Positions 1 to 9,880 of a DNA stretch of 64,000 nucleotides are shown here, one piece after another. This DNA is from Bacillota bacterium (lineage in GTDB: Bacteria; Bacillota; Clostridia; Christensenellales; Aristaeellaceae): positions 1 through 64,000 of the forward strand of contig JAEYOV010000071.1 in the NCBI GenBank assembly GCA_023411395.1, in the 5' to 3' direction. A program made the position numbers and the translations under genes. The notes beneath the pieces were generated by a model. The model made no database searches. It worked only from the letters and a program-made list of their open reading frames with translations, and was not told the DNA's origin. Every line of letters starts with the position of its first letter. Position 1 is the stretch's first letter.

Positions 1-246
1 CGGTTCGGCCGTGGGCTGGGGCGTTTCTTCGGCAGGCGGGTCGGCCGTGGGCTGCGGCGTTTCCTCGGCAGGCTGTTCTAACGTGGGCTGCGGCGTTTCT
101 TCAGCGGGCGGTTCAGCCGTAGGCTGTGGCGTTTCCTCGGCGGGCGGTTCAGCCGTAGGCTGTGGCGTTTCCTCAGCGGGCGGCTCCAACGTGGGCTGCG
201 GTGTTACCTCGACAGGCGGTTCTAACGTAGGCTGCGGCGTTTCTTC
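1..246 (-). repeat. 36-bp tandem repeats encoding a Pro-rich stalk
   Basis: Six complete and one partial 36-bp unit encode EETPQPT(A/L)EPPA-type 12-mers on the minus strand. The units are near identical at the DNA level, with variation mainly at Ala/Leu, Glu/Asp/Gln and Pro/Gln positions. The array touches the window edge, so the true copy number is unknown. Confidence 0.9.
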
Positions 247-3200
247 CCCGCCCAGCGGATCGGCGCCTTCGCCGTCGTCAGAGGAATCCGGCGCGCCCAG
301 CATCATGGGCGCAAAGGAGAGGCCGGAGGAAAGGGGATTACTGTAATCCATTTGGAATGACAGATTGATGGTGAGGTCGCTGGCCGGCACATGACCGGGG
401 GTGAAACCGATCGTGATATACGTATGCGTCGGGTTGCTCATTGTGATCACATCAACAGGCGTGATGCTGTAAGGTTGTGAATCCGTATCGCAATAGGCCG
501 TCACGCTCATATCAGCAGTGCCCAATCTTCCGGACAGCGACAGCATTTGCAAATAGACGGGATAGCCTACCCCCGGGCCAAGCCAAATGGACGCCAGATT
601 GATGGTGAATGTAATATTATTGCCCGGCGTGTTTTCCAGCCTGAGGGTGGTATGGGCATTGTAGCTTGAATCATATATCCGGGCCACATCACCAGGGCCC
701 ATATTGTTTTGATTGATCCGCACATAGATGAAGTTGCGGAAGCTGACGCTCGCTGATGAAAGCGCATTCGTGTAGTTGGCCGTAGCATTCGGCCTGAAGG
801 TTACGTTGTAGGCTGTCCCGCTTGTCGCCGGGATGGTGCCCGGGTCTTGCCACTCCCATGTGCCCGCGATGGCGTCACCCGTTACCGGATTCCTGGCGGA
901 ACCGGTCGGAGTAATGGTGGAATCGTACAGCGAATTCTGCGCCGGGGTCGATTGATAGATGCTGGACGCGGTGAGCACGACCTGGCTCAAGTCAGGCACC
1001 GCGCGCTCGACAACGACGGTAAACGGTCTTGCAACGGCGTTGAAGTTGCCTGGATTGACCGAAATAGCGGCAAAGGATGCGTTTACGGAATAGCTCCCGG
1101 CGTTAAGCGGCTGGGTGAGCCCGCTCACATCCCATGTCCAGTCGCCGGTGACCGTTGTGCCGTCCAGCGTGACCTGCGCGCCGAAGATCATATCATTTGC
1201 CGGAAGCTCCAAATCACCATTGCGCGCGCCACTGGTCAGCCTCTGCCCATAACCCAGCGGCATGACGCTTGCGCCGCTTAAATTCACAGTCAGCGTCGCA
1301 GGCGTGATGACAAATTGCAGCGTGGCATCAGCGCCGCTGATTGCGCCGTCCGCCCAGCGGCAGCCATCCGCGTCCACCAGTGTAAGCACGACGTTGTACG
1401 TTCCCGCGTCTGTGCCGCCGCCGTTTTCGGTGACCGTGTAGTCGGCGGTGTTGTCGATATCGGCTGTTTGCTTCTGGCCGCTATAGGTTTTGGAGCCAAC
1501 CGCAGGCACTGCAACTGCCTTCTTCTGAACATCAATCGTCACGGCAGCAGTACCGGTTCGATAGCCCGCTGTATCCTGGGGCGTAAAGACAACCGTGAAG
1601 GACACCAGTCCGGCTTGCAGCACTTCATAACTGGGGGTGCTCCATGACCAGGCTCCATCCACATCGATATCTCCATACTTCGCGGAACCGCCGCTAAGCG
1701 GGACATCCCGGAGGACGTCTCCATAGGTGAGCGATGCGGTGGGTGCGGTGAGCACAGGGGTAATCCACCATATGCTCGCCGTCGCTGTCGCGGATGCGTT
1801 CAGCAGCGCGTACAGGCCCTCTTCGCCGGAGGGGACCAAAAGATCGTAACCTGAACAGGTCACCAGGATGTTGTCGCCGGGCGTCGCCTGAGCAAAGCTG
1901 TATACAGCGCCTGTCAGCGAAACACCGGCAAGCGCGTCGCCCGTGTCGGCGTCCGTCAGGGTATAGCCGCCCGTCGCGTTCGTCGTGTCCTTGATGTAGT
2001 CACGGCTGTCGGCGGTGACTGCGACATGCACGCCGATTTGCGTCTGTACGGCGGCAAACAGCACGGCGCGGGCATATGTATGCGTGTCCTCAGGCGTAAA
2101 GACGACCTGATAGATGGCGTTCCCGTTGTCTTTGCCCAGCGGCACAACGCTGTCATCGCCCCACGCAAATGCCCCGTTCACAGGTACGGTGTCGCCATCG
2201 TCCTGATACTGCGCGCTTCCGCCCGTCAGCGCGGAAAGCGCGAGGCTCTGGCCATACAGGAGATCCCCCGCCGTGGGCATGGCCACTATTTCGGGCTGCC
2301 GCTTTGCAACCACTACTGTGACGGGTTTGCTCCGCGGGAGGCTTTCGCCGCTGTCGTCCGTGTAGACGATGGTCGCTGTGAAGCTGTAGGTATAATCGGT
2401 ATCGCTTTCTATGGGATCATCCGCGACCCTGTCAAGCGTCAGCACAATAGCCTGGGCGTAACCGGCGGTGCTTTCATCGCTGTCGACCGCGGCACGCGCG
2501 CTGTCATACAGCGAGCTTCCTTCCTCCGTTCCATCCACATATTCATCAATCGTATATTCGTACTGATCGGCAATCGCGTCGATGGCATGATCCGCGATGA
2601 GGGAGGAGGGGTCATCGGTATGCCAGGTGCCCTTGTAGCTTCGGTTGCCGATGGAACCGGAAGGAATGATGACTTCCATGGTTGGCCCGCTCAAATCGGT
2701 GCCGGTCCAGCCCATGAAGGTGTACTTTTCCTTGACAGGGTTGTTAAGCGTAATGTCCGGGCTCTCGATGGTGTATTGGGTGGGGTTTGCCGGATCCACT
2801 GTGCCGCGCACCAGGTCGTATTCAATCGTGTAGACCACGGGTTCCCATACCGCGGCAAAGCTCAGGTCGGCGTGAGAGCCGGATGGAATGACGGCGATGG
2901 GCAGCGGATCCAGCATCCCCTCGCCGATCCAGCCGGTAAAGCTGTATCCTGTGCGGGCCGGGGCCGCCAGCGTGATATCACCGTCGTCCACCGTATAGAA
3001 ATCAGGATTCTGATCGGAGTTGACGCCGCCATTCAAGTCGTAATGGATGGCAAACGCATCGGCGGTCCAGCGCGCGTACAGCACCATGTCCCCTGCCGGC
3101 CGATCAACAGACGGATCGAATACCGTATCCGGCGCACACGCCGGACTTGTGTACCAGCCGCCAAAGCTGTGAAAGTCAAGCTCGGGATCGTCCGGCACAT

Positions 3201-6200
3201 TCTCCATCGGCCAGCCCAGGCGCTCCGGCGCTTCAAAATAGGTGCCCAGATCCCTGTAGTTCCAGTCGTAACGGATGGCGACCACCTTAGCCCAGCGGGC
3301 ATACAGCGTCACGCCGCCTTGGAGGAGGTAGGTTTCAAGGTCTACGGGATCGCCGTCAAAGTCTGGTGTGAGATACCACCCCATGAAGTCGTAGCCGGAA
3401 TAGTTAGGCAGCATGACGTCCAGAAGCTTGTCACCCACGCGCAGCGTGGAGTAGGTGAAGCGGGAATACTCCGTGTAATCATTTTCGAAGATAAGCTCCG
3501 GCAGCCCGTCCGCACCCATGTAGACCGCCTGGCCTGCCGCGCCGCCGAAATCAACGGTGACATCGCAAGTCCAGTCCGCGTACAGCGTCAAATTGGTTTC
3601 CGTCTTTCCGCCAAATGGATAGGGCTCGCCTGTGCAGTCCTCCGATGCGTACCAGCCCTGGAATGTCATCCCGCGGATTGCTGGCGAAGCCGGTTTTGAG
3701 ATGGCCTCGTTCGCGGCCACATATACGGTCTTGTAGACACCCATGCCGTCTAAATTGTACATGTATTCGATCGTGCTTACGCGATACGCCATAAGCGTTA
3801 CGGTCACATTATGCGATGGCATGGTGAACATGATCCGGTCATCGGCGCGCGTAAAGCGAAGGCCCGCGGGTTTGGAGATCAGTTCAACGTTGCGGTAACC
3901 GGATCGCGGTTGAGCCGACAGCGTAATCTTGGTGCCGGACTTGACCAGATCGCCCGAGGCAACCGCTGGGGATACGATGGTGTAGCCGCTGACGCCTTCG
4001 CCACGAAGGATCTTGAGTACGCAGCCTTGCTGCTCTACCGAAAGCACAACGGTCTCTTCCGGTTCACGGCCGTTTAAGGTCAGCCCGGTTTCGATCGCGG
4101 CGGCCCCGTCCACCGACATAAGCAGCGGCCGGTCCGTGCCATCGAACGCGGAGCGCAGCGCCGTCATGCTCCAAGTAGCGGGCTTTGATGGATCCGGGGC
4201 AAAGTGCATGGGGCTTGCGGTATCGCTGCCGCTCACGCTGAAGCCATACGCTGAGCTCGAAGGATTTTCAAGCTTTACGATGTAGTTGATCTCGCCTTTG
4301 TAGCCGGGGAACCGGTTGGCGTAAAGATACCATGTCAGCGTATATTCATAGGTTTCGGGATGCACATCGTAACGGACCGTGCCGTTTTCCGGCGTCATGT
4401 AACAGAAGTTGCTGATGCGGGGAACGCTGTACTTAACCGTTCCTGATGTGCCGCTGACCGTGCGGTCAAACCAGGAAAGCGGCATTCCGCTCAGCTCCGG
4501 ATAGCGGGAGGATGCGCTTTGTACAATAGCCGACAAATCGACCTGCGCTGTTTCGGTGGGTGCGCACAGGCCTCCGACCATGTGCGATGATTCAAATTGC
4601 GTTTCATACAAAAGCGCGTTGTCCCACTGGGCGGCTTCAATGCCCCAGGCATGGGCGCACCAGTCGTACATCACGAACCGCACATGGACTGTGGTGGTGG
4701 AAAATGCGCATGACCGCGACAGATGGAAGCGGCGCGACTGTTTCTTTACCAGCGCGGACGCACTTGTGTTTTGATAGATGAGCACGACATCGCACTCCGA
4801 CTGATTGCACAAATACGCGGCCGCGACGCTCTCGTCCAGATAGATGTTGCCGGACGACCTTCCCGCGCTGCCATCTCCAACAGTAAACAGCCCGTTCCTG
4901 GGGTCGCCGGCGCCAATGGATTCGCCGTCGATGACAAGGTTCTCAAGTGAAAGCGTCAAAGATACATTGCCGCCCTTTACGGAATCCCACAGCAATTCAT
5001 TTTTGACGCAACTGCCGTTCATCAGGCTGTAGGTGAGCATTGGAATGCTTGTAAAGCCAAAAACGCTCTTCTTGTCGGCGTTTGCAGTCGAAAGGCTCCA
5101 CATTTCGTCCAGCTTATCGACATCCATGATGGTCAGGCTGCTGGACCAGCTCTTGGTATAAAGCGGCCAGCGGTCCTTCCAGACCGTCCAGCTTTTGCTC
5201 AGCGTTTTGATGACAAGGTTGAGGGTCAGCGATAAGGAAACGGAAGCGTCAAGCCCGACCTCAAAGTTCAGCGCGCCTACGTACGTGCTGCTCCCGGTTG
5301 TAAGGGAAGCCGCGAAGAAGAACATGCCTGTCAGCTCCGCGTAGGCAAACAATTCGCCTGTAATGGCGACCTTCGCGACGGCGCACAGGTCGAGGGTGAT
5401 GGTCAGACGCAGGCCCAGCCTGACCCCGATCTTGCCGATCAGATAGATCTGCGTTCGCACCTCGCTGGGCAGCTTTTGGGTGTAGGAACCGCCTGACGCC
5501 TTCAAAAAGTTGTAATGGAAGCCGATGCGCACCCCGTTTGTGACGATAATCTCTATGCCGAATGTGGCCAATACGCCGATCTGGCCGACAAGATCCAGAT
5601 TCACAGTGAGCGTCACGATGCCATGGAAGCTTACCTTGACCGTGAGGAGCGGGACGACAAAGAGGTCTTTGTACGGCAACTCGGTGGCGATCAGCGACTG
5701 CATGGTGGTCATCAACTTGTTGACGGATGTCATATAGTCGATGGAGTCGTCCAGGCCTTCGGGCGTGATCAGTGTTTCCAACGTGCTCTTGGCGGCATTG
5801 AGCGTGCTCATGTCGGAGTCTTCGCCGCTGTTGGCCGTAATCTCCAGCCGGATGGTGGAGGTGGAATTGAGCTGGGCGGCCACGTCGATCCACAGCCAGC
5901 CGCCGTCTATGTTTGTGGAGACCGCAACCTTCTGCTCAAAAGTGAGCGACGGCGTGATGGTGAGGATGACTTCCTCGCCGTTTTTCAATTGGATCGTCGC
6001 GGAGATGCTGATGGTGACGGTGGCGGAATTGCCGCTGACCGAAAGGCTAACGCTGGGTTTGTTCACTTTCATCGACGCGGATATCCCGGCGAGCTGATAG
6101 ACGCCGGCACCGTACAATTCGTCCAGCCTGGCCTGCGTTTCGGGTGCGGTCATCACGGCCACAAGCATCTGCGCCCGAAGCTCGTCATTTGCGGCGACCT

Positions 6201-8331
6201 GGGAGGCGATGCTCTTTTCAAGGCACGCAATCTGCTCTTCGTCCAGCACACCCTCGATGTCGACCTCGCGGGTTACGTGAACGTCAAACGCGCTCAGATA
6301 GTCCTCCGGATTCGCGTACTGGAAGGAGACCGTCATAAGGCCGTCATCCGGCGCGCATTCCACTACCTGGGCAAACAGCACATACCCGTCGAAGCTGCCT
6401 TTCGTCCAGGAGGAGATGTTCCTTTCATCCTCATTGATCTCGCCGTCAAACAATACCACGATCTGCCCCGGTGTTAGGGGCTCCGCGTTATTTAGAACAA
6501 ATGAACCGGGCTCAGTCGCAACTTCCTTCTCCGCGCCTTCGTGCTTTACGACCGGCTCGTACGCAAGCACATGATCCCAAAGGATGTATTGAAGGCCATC
6601 GGCAAATTGCACGACGTTCGTTTCTTCCCTGTATACGGAAACGACCAGTGTATTGATGCCTTCGTCATACCCTTTGAAGGTAACGCCTCCGGAAGACTTG
6701 ATGGAAAAGGTTGCGCCCGGTTCAAACCCGGTTTTGCCGCCGCTTGTGTAATACCCGCCGGATATGGCAAAGCCGTCTGCGGTTTCGCGGAAGGAAAGCA
6801 CCGGTTCGAGCGCGCCCGCTCCGGCCTCCACCGTGACGTGCGGTTTCACTTCCTTCAGCGTCATGCCCCGCGGCGCCGCAAGCGCAATTTCCGCCTGCCA
6901 GTCGATATCGTTAAGCTCGGCCGTGTCTCCGCCTTTTTCGTCTGACTCCGGCTCATTGGACACGAACAGCGCATACAGCGTCATGCTTTGCTCAATCGCA
7001 TCCATATAGCCAAAGGGCATGGTGCACGCCTCGTCGGTGCACCATCCGCCGAAACTGTATCCTTCCTTGCTTGTATATAATCTGGATACCGGCTTGCACA
7101 GCAGGTTTTCACCCTTGGCAAACACCAACGGCGCCAATGCGCGGCCGCCGAAGGTTTCAAACGATATGGTCGCCGCGTCCTCCTCACCGATAAAGCGCGC
7201 GTAGAGCGTAAGCTGGCCGTCCACCGTGCTGAACGTGGAATACGGCGCCGTGAATTCAGCGTCCTCATACCAGGCTGTGAAGACATAGCCGTCCTTTTCG
7301 GTCGATATCGCGCTGAAATCCAATGCCGCGCCCGGGTCGAGCGTCTGCGAAGCGACAGGGGACCCGTCGGTCACAAAACTGACAAGATAGTATGTTAGAA
7401 CTAGGTCAGCCTGGCCACCCGGCGTGAGGATATGTGTTTGCCCGTCCGGGCCGGTCACGGTAACTTCCTTGTTGGTCTCATTGGATACGGAACAGGTTGC
7501 GCGAACCGTAACGGTACCGGCGTCGCCCAGGATGCGCACCATACCCAGCGCACCGTTTCCCTCGATGGTTACATCCCCCGCGTCCGCGATGACGATTTCA
7601 GGGAGCCTGGTTTCGTCATCCACATGCAAAAGGGTGGCCGGCTTTTCTGTTTCGCCGCCTGCGGCGCGATGGATAACCGCCCGATCCAGCTCGGCTGCCT
7701 TCAAATACACCTTTGCAGCGCCGACGACCGATAGGGCCGATGCCTTTAAGCCGGAGAAGGTGACGCTGTCCGGTTTCCCGATGGCAATCCGGTCCGCGCT
7801 GAGGGCGGAAATATGAAGCTTTCCGCCGGTGACGGCAAGATTTTTGATATCGCCGGCGGCGGTCAGTTTTTCGGCGTCTTCCTGCGAATTGACACTATCC
7901 GGAAACGCGCTGCCGAGCAACCGTTCATAATCCGCCTGCGGCATAATGCCCTGCGGGTCGATAGCCGAGCCGATACCGCTCAGGTAGCCGTTTTCTGCAA
8001 GGATACCCAGATACAGGCTGTCGTCTTCGGCGTTAAGGCCGGATATCATGCCGGTATATAGAGCAAGATCAATGTTTGATGCATCTTCTTCGATATATCC
8101 CAGCAGGCCGCACAATCGCTTCGCCCCCTGCGCCCAGGTAAGGGGCGCGCCGCCAGCTCGCGAAAACACACTGACGTCCAAGGGCGATGGAAGCGGATTG
8201 TCCGCCTTTCCCTCCACCGCCGTGCTTCCCGGCGCTGGCGTGGCTGCCTGTGCGAACCCGGTGTTGCCCAAGGTCGTAACAAGAAGCGTGAAAACAAGCA
8301 TCCAAGCGATGAGCTTTCTCATGGACGTCAT
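1..8331 (-). CDS. Giant secreted surface protein with InlB-type and MBG-like repeats (C-terminus beyond the window)
   Basis: An open frame of 2777 codons without a stop runs off the left edge. Start ATG at 8331 follows AGGAAGG at 10 nt; a second in-frame ATG is at 8322. Residues 5-30 form a signal peptide (RKL, hydrophobic core, AQA at 27-29). Seven InlB B-repeat/Flg_new-like units with GWY...LYARW signatures lie at about 314-448 (two) and 1516-1894 (five). Residues about 750-1000 are a Ser/Thr-rich beta region. Four MBG-like units with Gly-Gly...Gly-x-Trp-x-Trp patterns lie at about 2000-2540. From 2696 a Pro/Glu/Thr 12-residue tandem repeat begins, a typical wall-spanning stalk. Families with these repeats are cell-surface adhesins or binding proteins; the ligand is unknown. 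An anchor such as LPxTG or SLH would be off-window. Secretion and repeats are clear; function is inference. Confidence 0.85.
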   Translation of the reverse strand, partial: MTSMRKLIAWMLVFTLLVTTLGNTGFAQAATPAPGSTAVEGKADNPLPSPLDVSVFSRAGGAPLTWAQGAKRLCGLLGYIEEDASNIDLALYTGMISGLNAEDDSLYLGILAENGYLSGIGSAIDPQGIMPQADYERLLGSAFPDSVNSQEDAEKLTAAGDIKNLAVTGGKLHISALSADRIAIGKPDSVTFSGLKASALSVVGAAKVYLKAAELDRAVIHRAAGGETEKPATLLHVDDETRLPEIVIADAGDVTIEGNGALGMVRILGDAGTVTVRATCSVSNETNKEVTVTGPDGQTHILTPGGQADLVLTYYLVSFVTDGSPVASQTLDPGAALDFSAISTEKDGYVFTAWYEDAEFTAPYSTFSTVDGQLTLYARFIGEEDAATISFETFGGRALAPLVFAKGENLLCKPVSRLYTSKEGYSFGGWCTDEACTMPFGYMDAIEQSMTLYALFVSNEPESDEKGGDTAELNDIDWQAEIALAAPRGMTLKEVKPHVTVEAGAGALEPVLSFRETADGFAISGGYYTSGGKTGFEPGATFSIKSSGGVTFKGYDEGINTLVVSVYREETNVVQFADGLQYILWDHVLAYEPVVKHEGAEKEVATEPGSFVLNNAEPLTPGQIVVLFDGEINEDERNISSWTKGSFDGYVLFAQVVECAPDDGLMTVSFQYANPEDYLSAFDVHVTREVDIEGVLDEEQIACLEKSIASQVAANDELRAQMLVAVMTAPETQARLDELYGAGVYQLAGISASMKVNKPSVSLSVSGNSATVTISISATIQLKNGEEVILTITPSLTFEQKVAVSTNIDGGWLWIDVAAQLNSTSTIRLEITANSGEDSDMSTLNAAKSTLETLITPEGLDDSIDYMTSVNKLMTTMQSLIATELPYKDLFVVPLLTVKVSFHGIVTLTVNLDLVGQIGVLATFGIEIIVTNGVRIGFHYNFLKASGGSYTQKLPSEVRTQIYLIGKIGVRLGLRLTITLDLCAVAKVAITGELFAYAELTGMFFFAASLTTGSSTYVGALNFEVGLDASVSLSLTLNLVIKTLSKSWTVWKDRWPLYTKSWSSSLTIMDVDKLDEMWSLSTANADKKSVFGFTSIPMLTYSLMNGSCVKNELLWDSVKGGNVSLTLSLENLVIDGESIGAGDPRNGLFTVGDGSAGRSSGNIYLDESVAAAYLCNQSECDVVLIYQNTSASALVKKQSRRFHLSRSCAFSTTTVHVRFVMYDWCAHAWGIEAAQWDNALLYETQFESSHMVGGLCAPTETAQVDLSAIVQSASSRYPELSGMPLSWFDRTVSGTSGTVKYSVPRISNFCYMTPENGTVRYDVHPETYEYTLTWYLYANRFPGYKGEINYIVKLENPSSSAYGFSVSGSDTASPMHFAPDPSKPATWSMTALRSAFDGTDRPLLMSVDGAAAIETGLTLNGREPEETVVLSVEQQGCVLKILRGEGVSGYTIVSPAVASGDLVKSGTKITLSAQPRSGYRNVELISKPAGLRFTRADDRIMFTMPSHNVTVTLMAYRVSTIEYMYNLDGMGVYKTVYVAANEAISKPASPAIRGMTFQGWYASEDCTGEPYPFGGKTETNLTLYADWTCDVTVDFGGAAGQAVYMGADGLPELIFENDYTEYSRFTYSTLRVGDKLLDVMLPNYSGYDFMGWYLTPDFDGDPVDLETYLLQGGVTLYARWAKVVAIRYDWNYRDLGTYFEAPERLGWPMENVPDDPELDFHSFGGWYTSPACAPDTVFDPSVDRPAGDMVLYARWTADAFAIHYDLNGGVNSDQNPDFYTVDDGDITLAAPARTGYSFTGWIGEGMLDPLPIAVIPSGSHADLSFAAVWEPVVYTIEYDLVRGTVDPANPTQYTIESPDITLNNPVKEKYTFMGWTGTDLSGPTMEVIIPSGSIGNRSYKGTWHTDDPSSLIADHAIDAIADQYEYTIDEYVDGTEEGSSLYDSARAAVDSDESTAGYAQAIVLTLDRVADDPIESDTDYTYSFTATIVYTDDSGESLPRSKPVTVVVAKRQPEIVAMPTAGDLLYGQSLALSALTGGSAQYQDDGDTVPVNGAFAWGDDSVVPLGKDNGNAIYQVVFTPEDTHTYARAVLFAAVQTQIGVHVAVTADSRDYIKDTTNATGGYTLTDADTGDALAGVSLTGAVYSFAQATPGDNILVTCSGYDLLVPSGEEGLYALLNASATATASIWWITPVLTAPTASLTYGDVLRDVPLSGGSAKYGDIDVDGAWSWSTPSYEVLQAGLVSFTVVFTPQDTAGYRTGTAAVTIDVQKKAVAVPAVGSKTYSGQKQTADIDNTADYTVTENGGGTDAGTYNVVLTLVDADGCRWADGAISGADATLQFVITPATLTVNLSGASVMPLGYGQRLTSGARNGDLELPANDMIFGAQVTLDGTTVTGDWTWDVSGLTQPLNAGSYSVNASFAAISVNPGNFNAVARPFTVVVERAVPDLSQVVLTASSIYQSTPAQNSLYDSTITPTGSARNPVTGDAIAGTWEWQDPGTIPATSGTAYNVTFRPNATANYTNALSSASVSFRNFIYVRINQNNMGPGDVARIYDSSYNAHTTLRLENTPGNNITFTINLASIWLGPGVGYPVYLQMLSLSGRLGTADMSVTAYCDTDSQPYSITPVDVITMSNPTHTYITIGFTPGHVPASDLTINLSFQMDYSNPLSSGLSFAPMMLGAPDSSDDGEGADPLGGEETPQPTLEPPVEVTPQPTLEPPAEETPQPTAEPPAEETPQPTAEPPAEETPQPTLEQPAEETPQPTADPPAEETPQPTAEP

Positions 8332-8744
8332 ACTTTGTCATCCTTCCTTTTTTTCGCGGGGAGTGTCCTACGTTGCGGTAATGGGAGCCGCTGCAAACAA
8401 GGCTTCCCAGGAGGCATTCATTAATTGGCAAAAAGCGGCATGCATAAAAATAGATAAAAAGGAAGCCGCCATCAAATTTTACATGAATTATCTACATGAT
8501 ACCATGCGGCAGGCTCCTTGTTTCAAAGACATAGAAATTTTACACATTTTTTACTTATTGCAACCAATATGCAAAATAGAAGCAAGCAGGAAGCGATTTT
8601 GTATGTTGTGTCTCGTCCATAAATGCATCAATGACAGCGTTTCATATGTTTTTTCTTTCCGATTTTTGGGTACAATCATAGTAGCCATCGCTGGTTTGAT
8701 ATGAAGCGGCTGCTGGCCAGACGAATTACGCGGAGGTGAACCCC
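8332..8744. other. Divergent intergenic region
   Basis: 413 bp between the divergent giant gene and the VOC gene. It is more AT-rich than its surroundings and has no gene-like frame with a ribosome site. A -10-like TACAAT lies at 8671-8676 on the + strand without a clear -35. An imperfect inverted repeat (GGAAGCCGCC near 8460, GGCAGGCTCC near 8507) could be a weak hairpin. Confidence 0.4.
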
Positions 8745-9182
8745 ATGACAGGCGTGGAAATTGATTTTGTGGTAACCGATAGCCTTGCAGCGCTCGCGCT
8801 GTATGAGAAAATCTTTAAGGTGGAGCGTGTGGAGGTCACCAGCTTTCCAAAGGGTCAAAACGAAGCGGTCTTCACCATCTATGGCGTGCGCTTTCACATG
8901 CTGGACGAGAATCCTGAGTTCCAGCTCATAGCGCCCAAGCCGGATGCGCCGCAATCCATGTGGATCAACGTGCTGGTGCCCGACATCCATGAGGTGCATA
9001 AAAACGCCATGGACGCAGGCTGTGCCGAGGTGCAGCCGGTCACGGAGATGTCCGATTATGGTCTCAGCAACTCCGTGTTCACAGACCCCTTCGGCTATGC
9101 CTGGATGCTGCATCAGATCCACCGGGAGGTCAGCTTTGAGGATCGGGTGAAAATGTGGGAGGATAGGCCGAAGGAGGCGTGA
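8745..9182 (+). CDS. VOC (glyoxalase/PhnB-like) family protein
   Basis: A 145-residue protein of the vicinal-oxygen-chelate fold. ATG 8745 is chosen because GGAGG at 8732-8736 lies 8 nt upstream; the in-frame GTG at 8736 overlaps that site. It has the family's paired beta-alpha-beta-beta-beta modules: an N-terminal module beginning EIDFVVTD and a second ending in a DPFGYAWMLHQ strand. That ending is the usual C-terminal PhnB/glyoxalase-like signature (DPFG....I). PhnB-like proteins often lack known enzymatic activity, so no substrate can be assigned. It is followed 108 nt later by the DUF4256 gene and may share a transcript with it. Confidence 0.85.
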   Translation: MTGVEIDFVVTDSLAALALYEKIFKVERVEVTSFPKGQNEAVFTIYGVRFHMLDENPEFQLIAPKPDAPQSMWINVLVPDIHEVHKNAMDAGCAEVQPVTEMSDYGLSNSVFTDPFGYAWMLHQIHREVSFEDRVKMWEDRPKEA

Positions 9183-9290
9183 TGCCTGAAGCGGGGCAGC
9201 CGCAGCCTTACGAGCGCAGCCTCCAGCTATATTATGGCCGCCGAAGGCGGTCTTGGATGGCATGCATAAAGCGAAAGGAAGGGGATTAAC

Positions 9291-9854
9291 ATGGCCGGAA
9301 GAAAGGAGCTTTCTTCGGAACAAATGGAGGAACTGATCGCGACGCTTAAAGCAAGGTTCGAGCGCAACATGAGCCGTCATGAAGGCCTTGCGTGGAATGA
9401 AGTGCATGCAAAACTCAAAACGGAACCGGAAAAGCTGTGGTCGCTGAATGAAATGGAACAAACAGGCGGCGAGCCCGATGTGATTGGTTATGATCAAAAC
9501 ACACGCGAATACATCTTTTGCGACTGTTCGGCAGAGACCCCCGCTGGGCGCAGGAGTCTTTGCTATGACGACGAGGCTTTGGAATCCAGAAAGGAGAACA
9601 AGCCCCAGGGCAGTGCCATGGATGCGGCCGGCGCGATGGGGATTGAAATGTTGACGGAAGAGCAATACCGCTTACTGCAGCAACTGGGGAAATTCGACCT
9701 GAAAACCTCAAGCTGGATCAAGACCCCGGAAAACGTCAGAAAACTGGGCGGAGCATTGTTTTGCGACCGGCGCTACGATCATGTTTTCGTATACCACAAC
9801 GGCGCGGAATCTTACTATGCCGCCAGAGGCTTCCGGGGCTCTATTAGAATATAA
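9291..9854 (+). CDS. DUF4256 family protein
   Basis: A 187-residue soluble protein with no signal peptide or membrane segment. ATG 9291 is preceded by AAAGGAAGGGG at about 10 nt. The ordered motifs LWSLNEME, GGEPDV, FCDCSAETP, RRSLCYDDEA and LGGALFCDRRYDHVFVYHN match what is known of DUF4256. The family has no assigned biochemical role. Two Cys in FCDC and one each near LCYDD and LFCDR are visible; a metal role would be a guess. It ends 26 nt before the convergent 3' end of the large gene at 9881. Confidence 0.8.
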   Translation: MAGRKELSSEQMEELIATLKARFERNMSRHEGLAWNEVHAKLKTEPEKLWSLNEMEQTGGEPDVIGYDQNTREYIFCDCSAETPAGRRSLCYDDEALESRKENKPQGSAMDAAGAMGIEMLTEEQYRLLQQLGKFDLKTSSWIKTPENVRKLGGALFCDRRYDHVFVYHNGAESYYAARGFRGSIRI

Positions 9855-9880
9855 GCCGATCAGGCTTTCTTTCTTTATTC

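Noticed and set aside
2026..3699. Long + strand open frame of 557 codons
   Set aside because: It is antisense to the giant surface-protein gene, whose minus-strand frame has a signal peptide and recognisable repeats. Low stop frequency in GC-rich sequence explains it.
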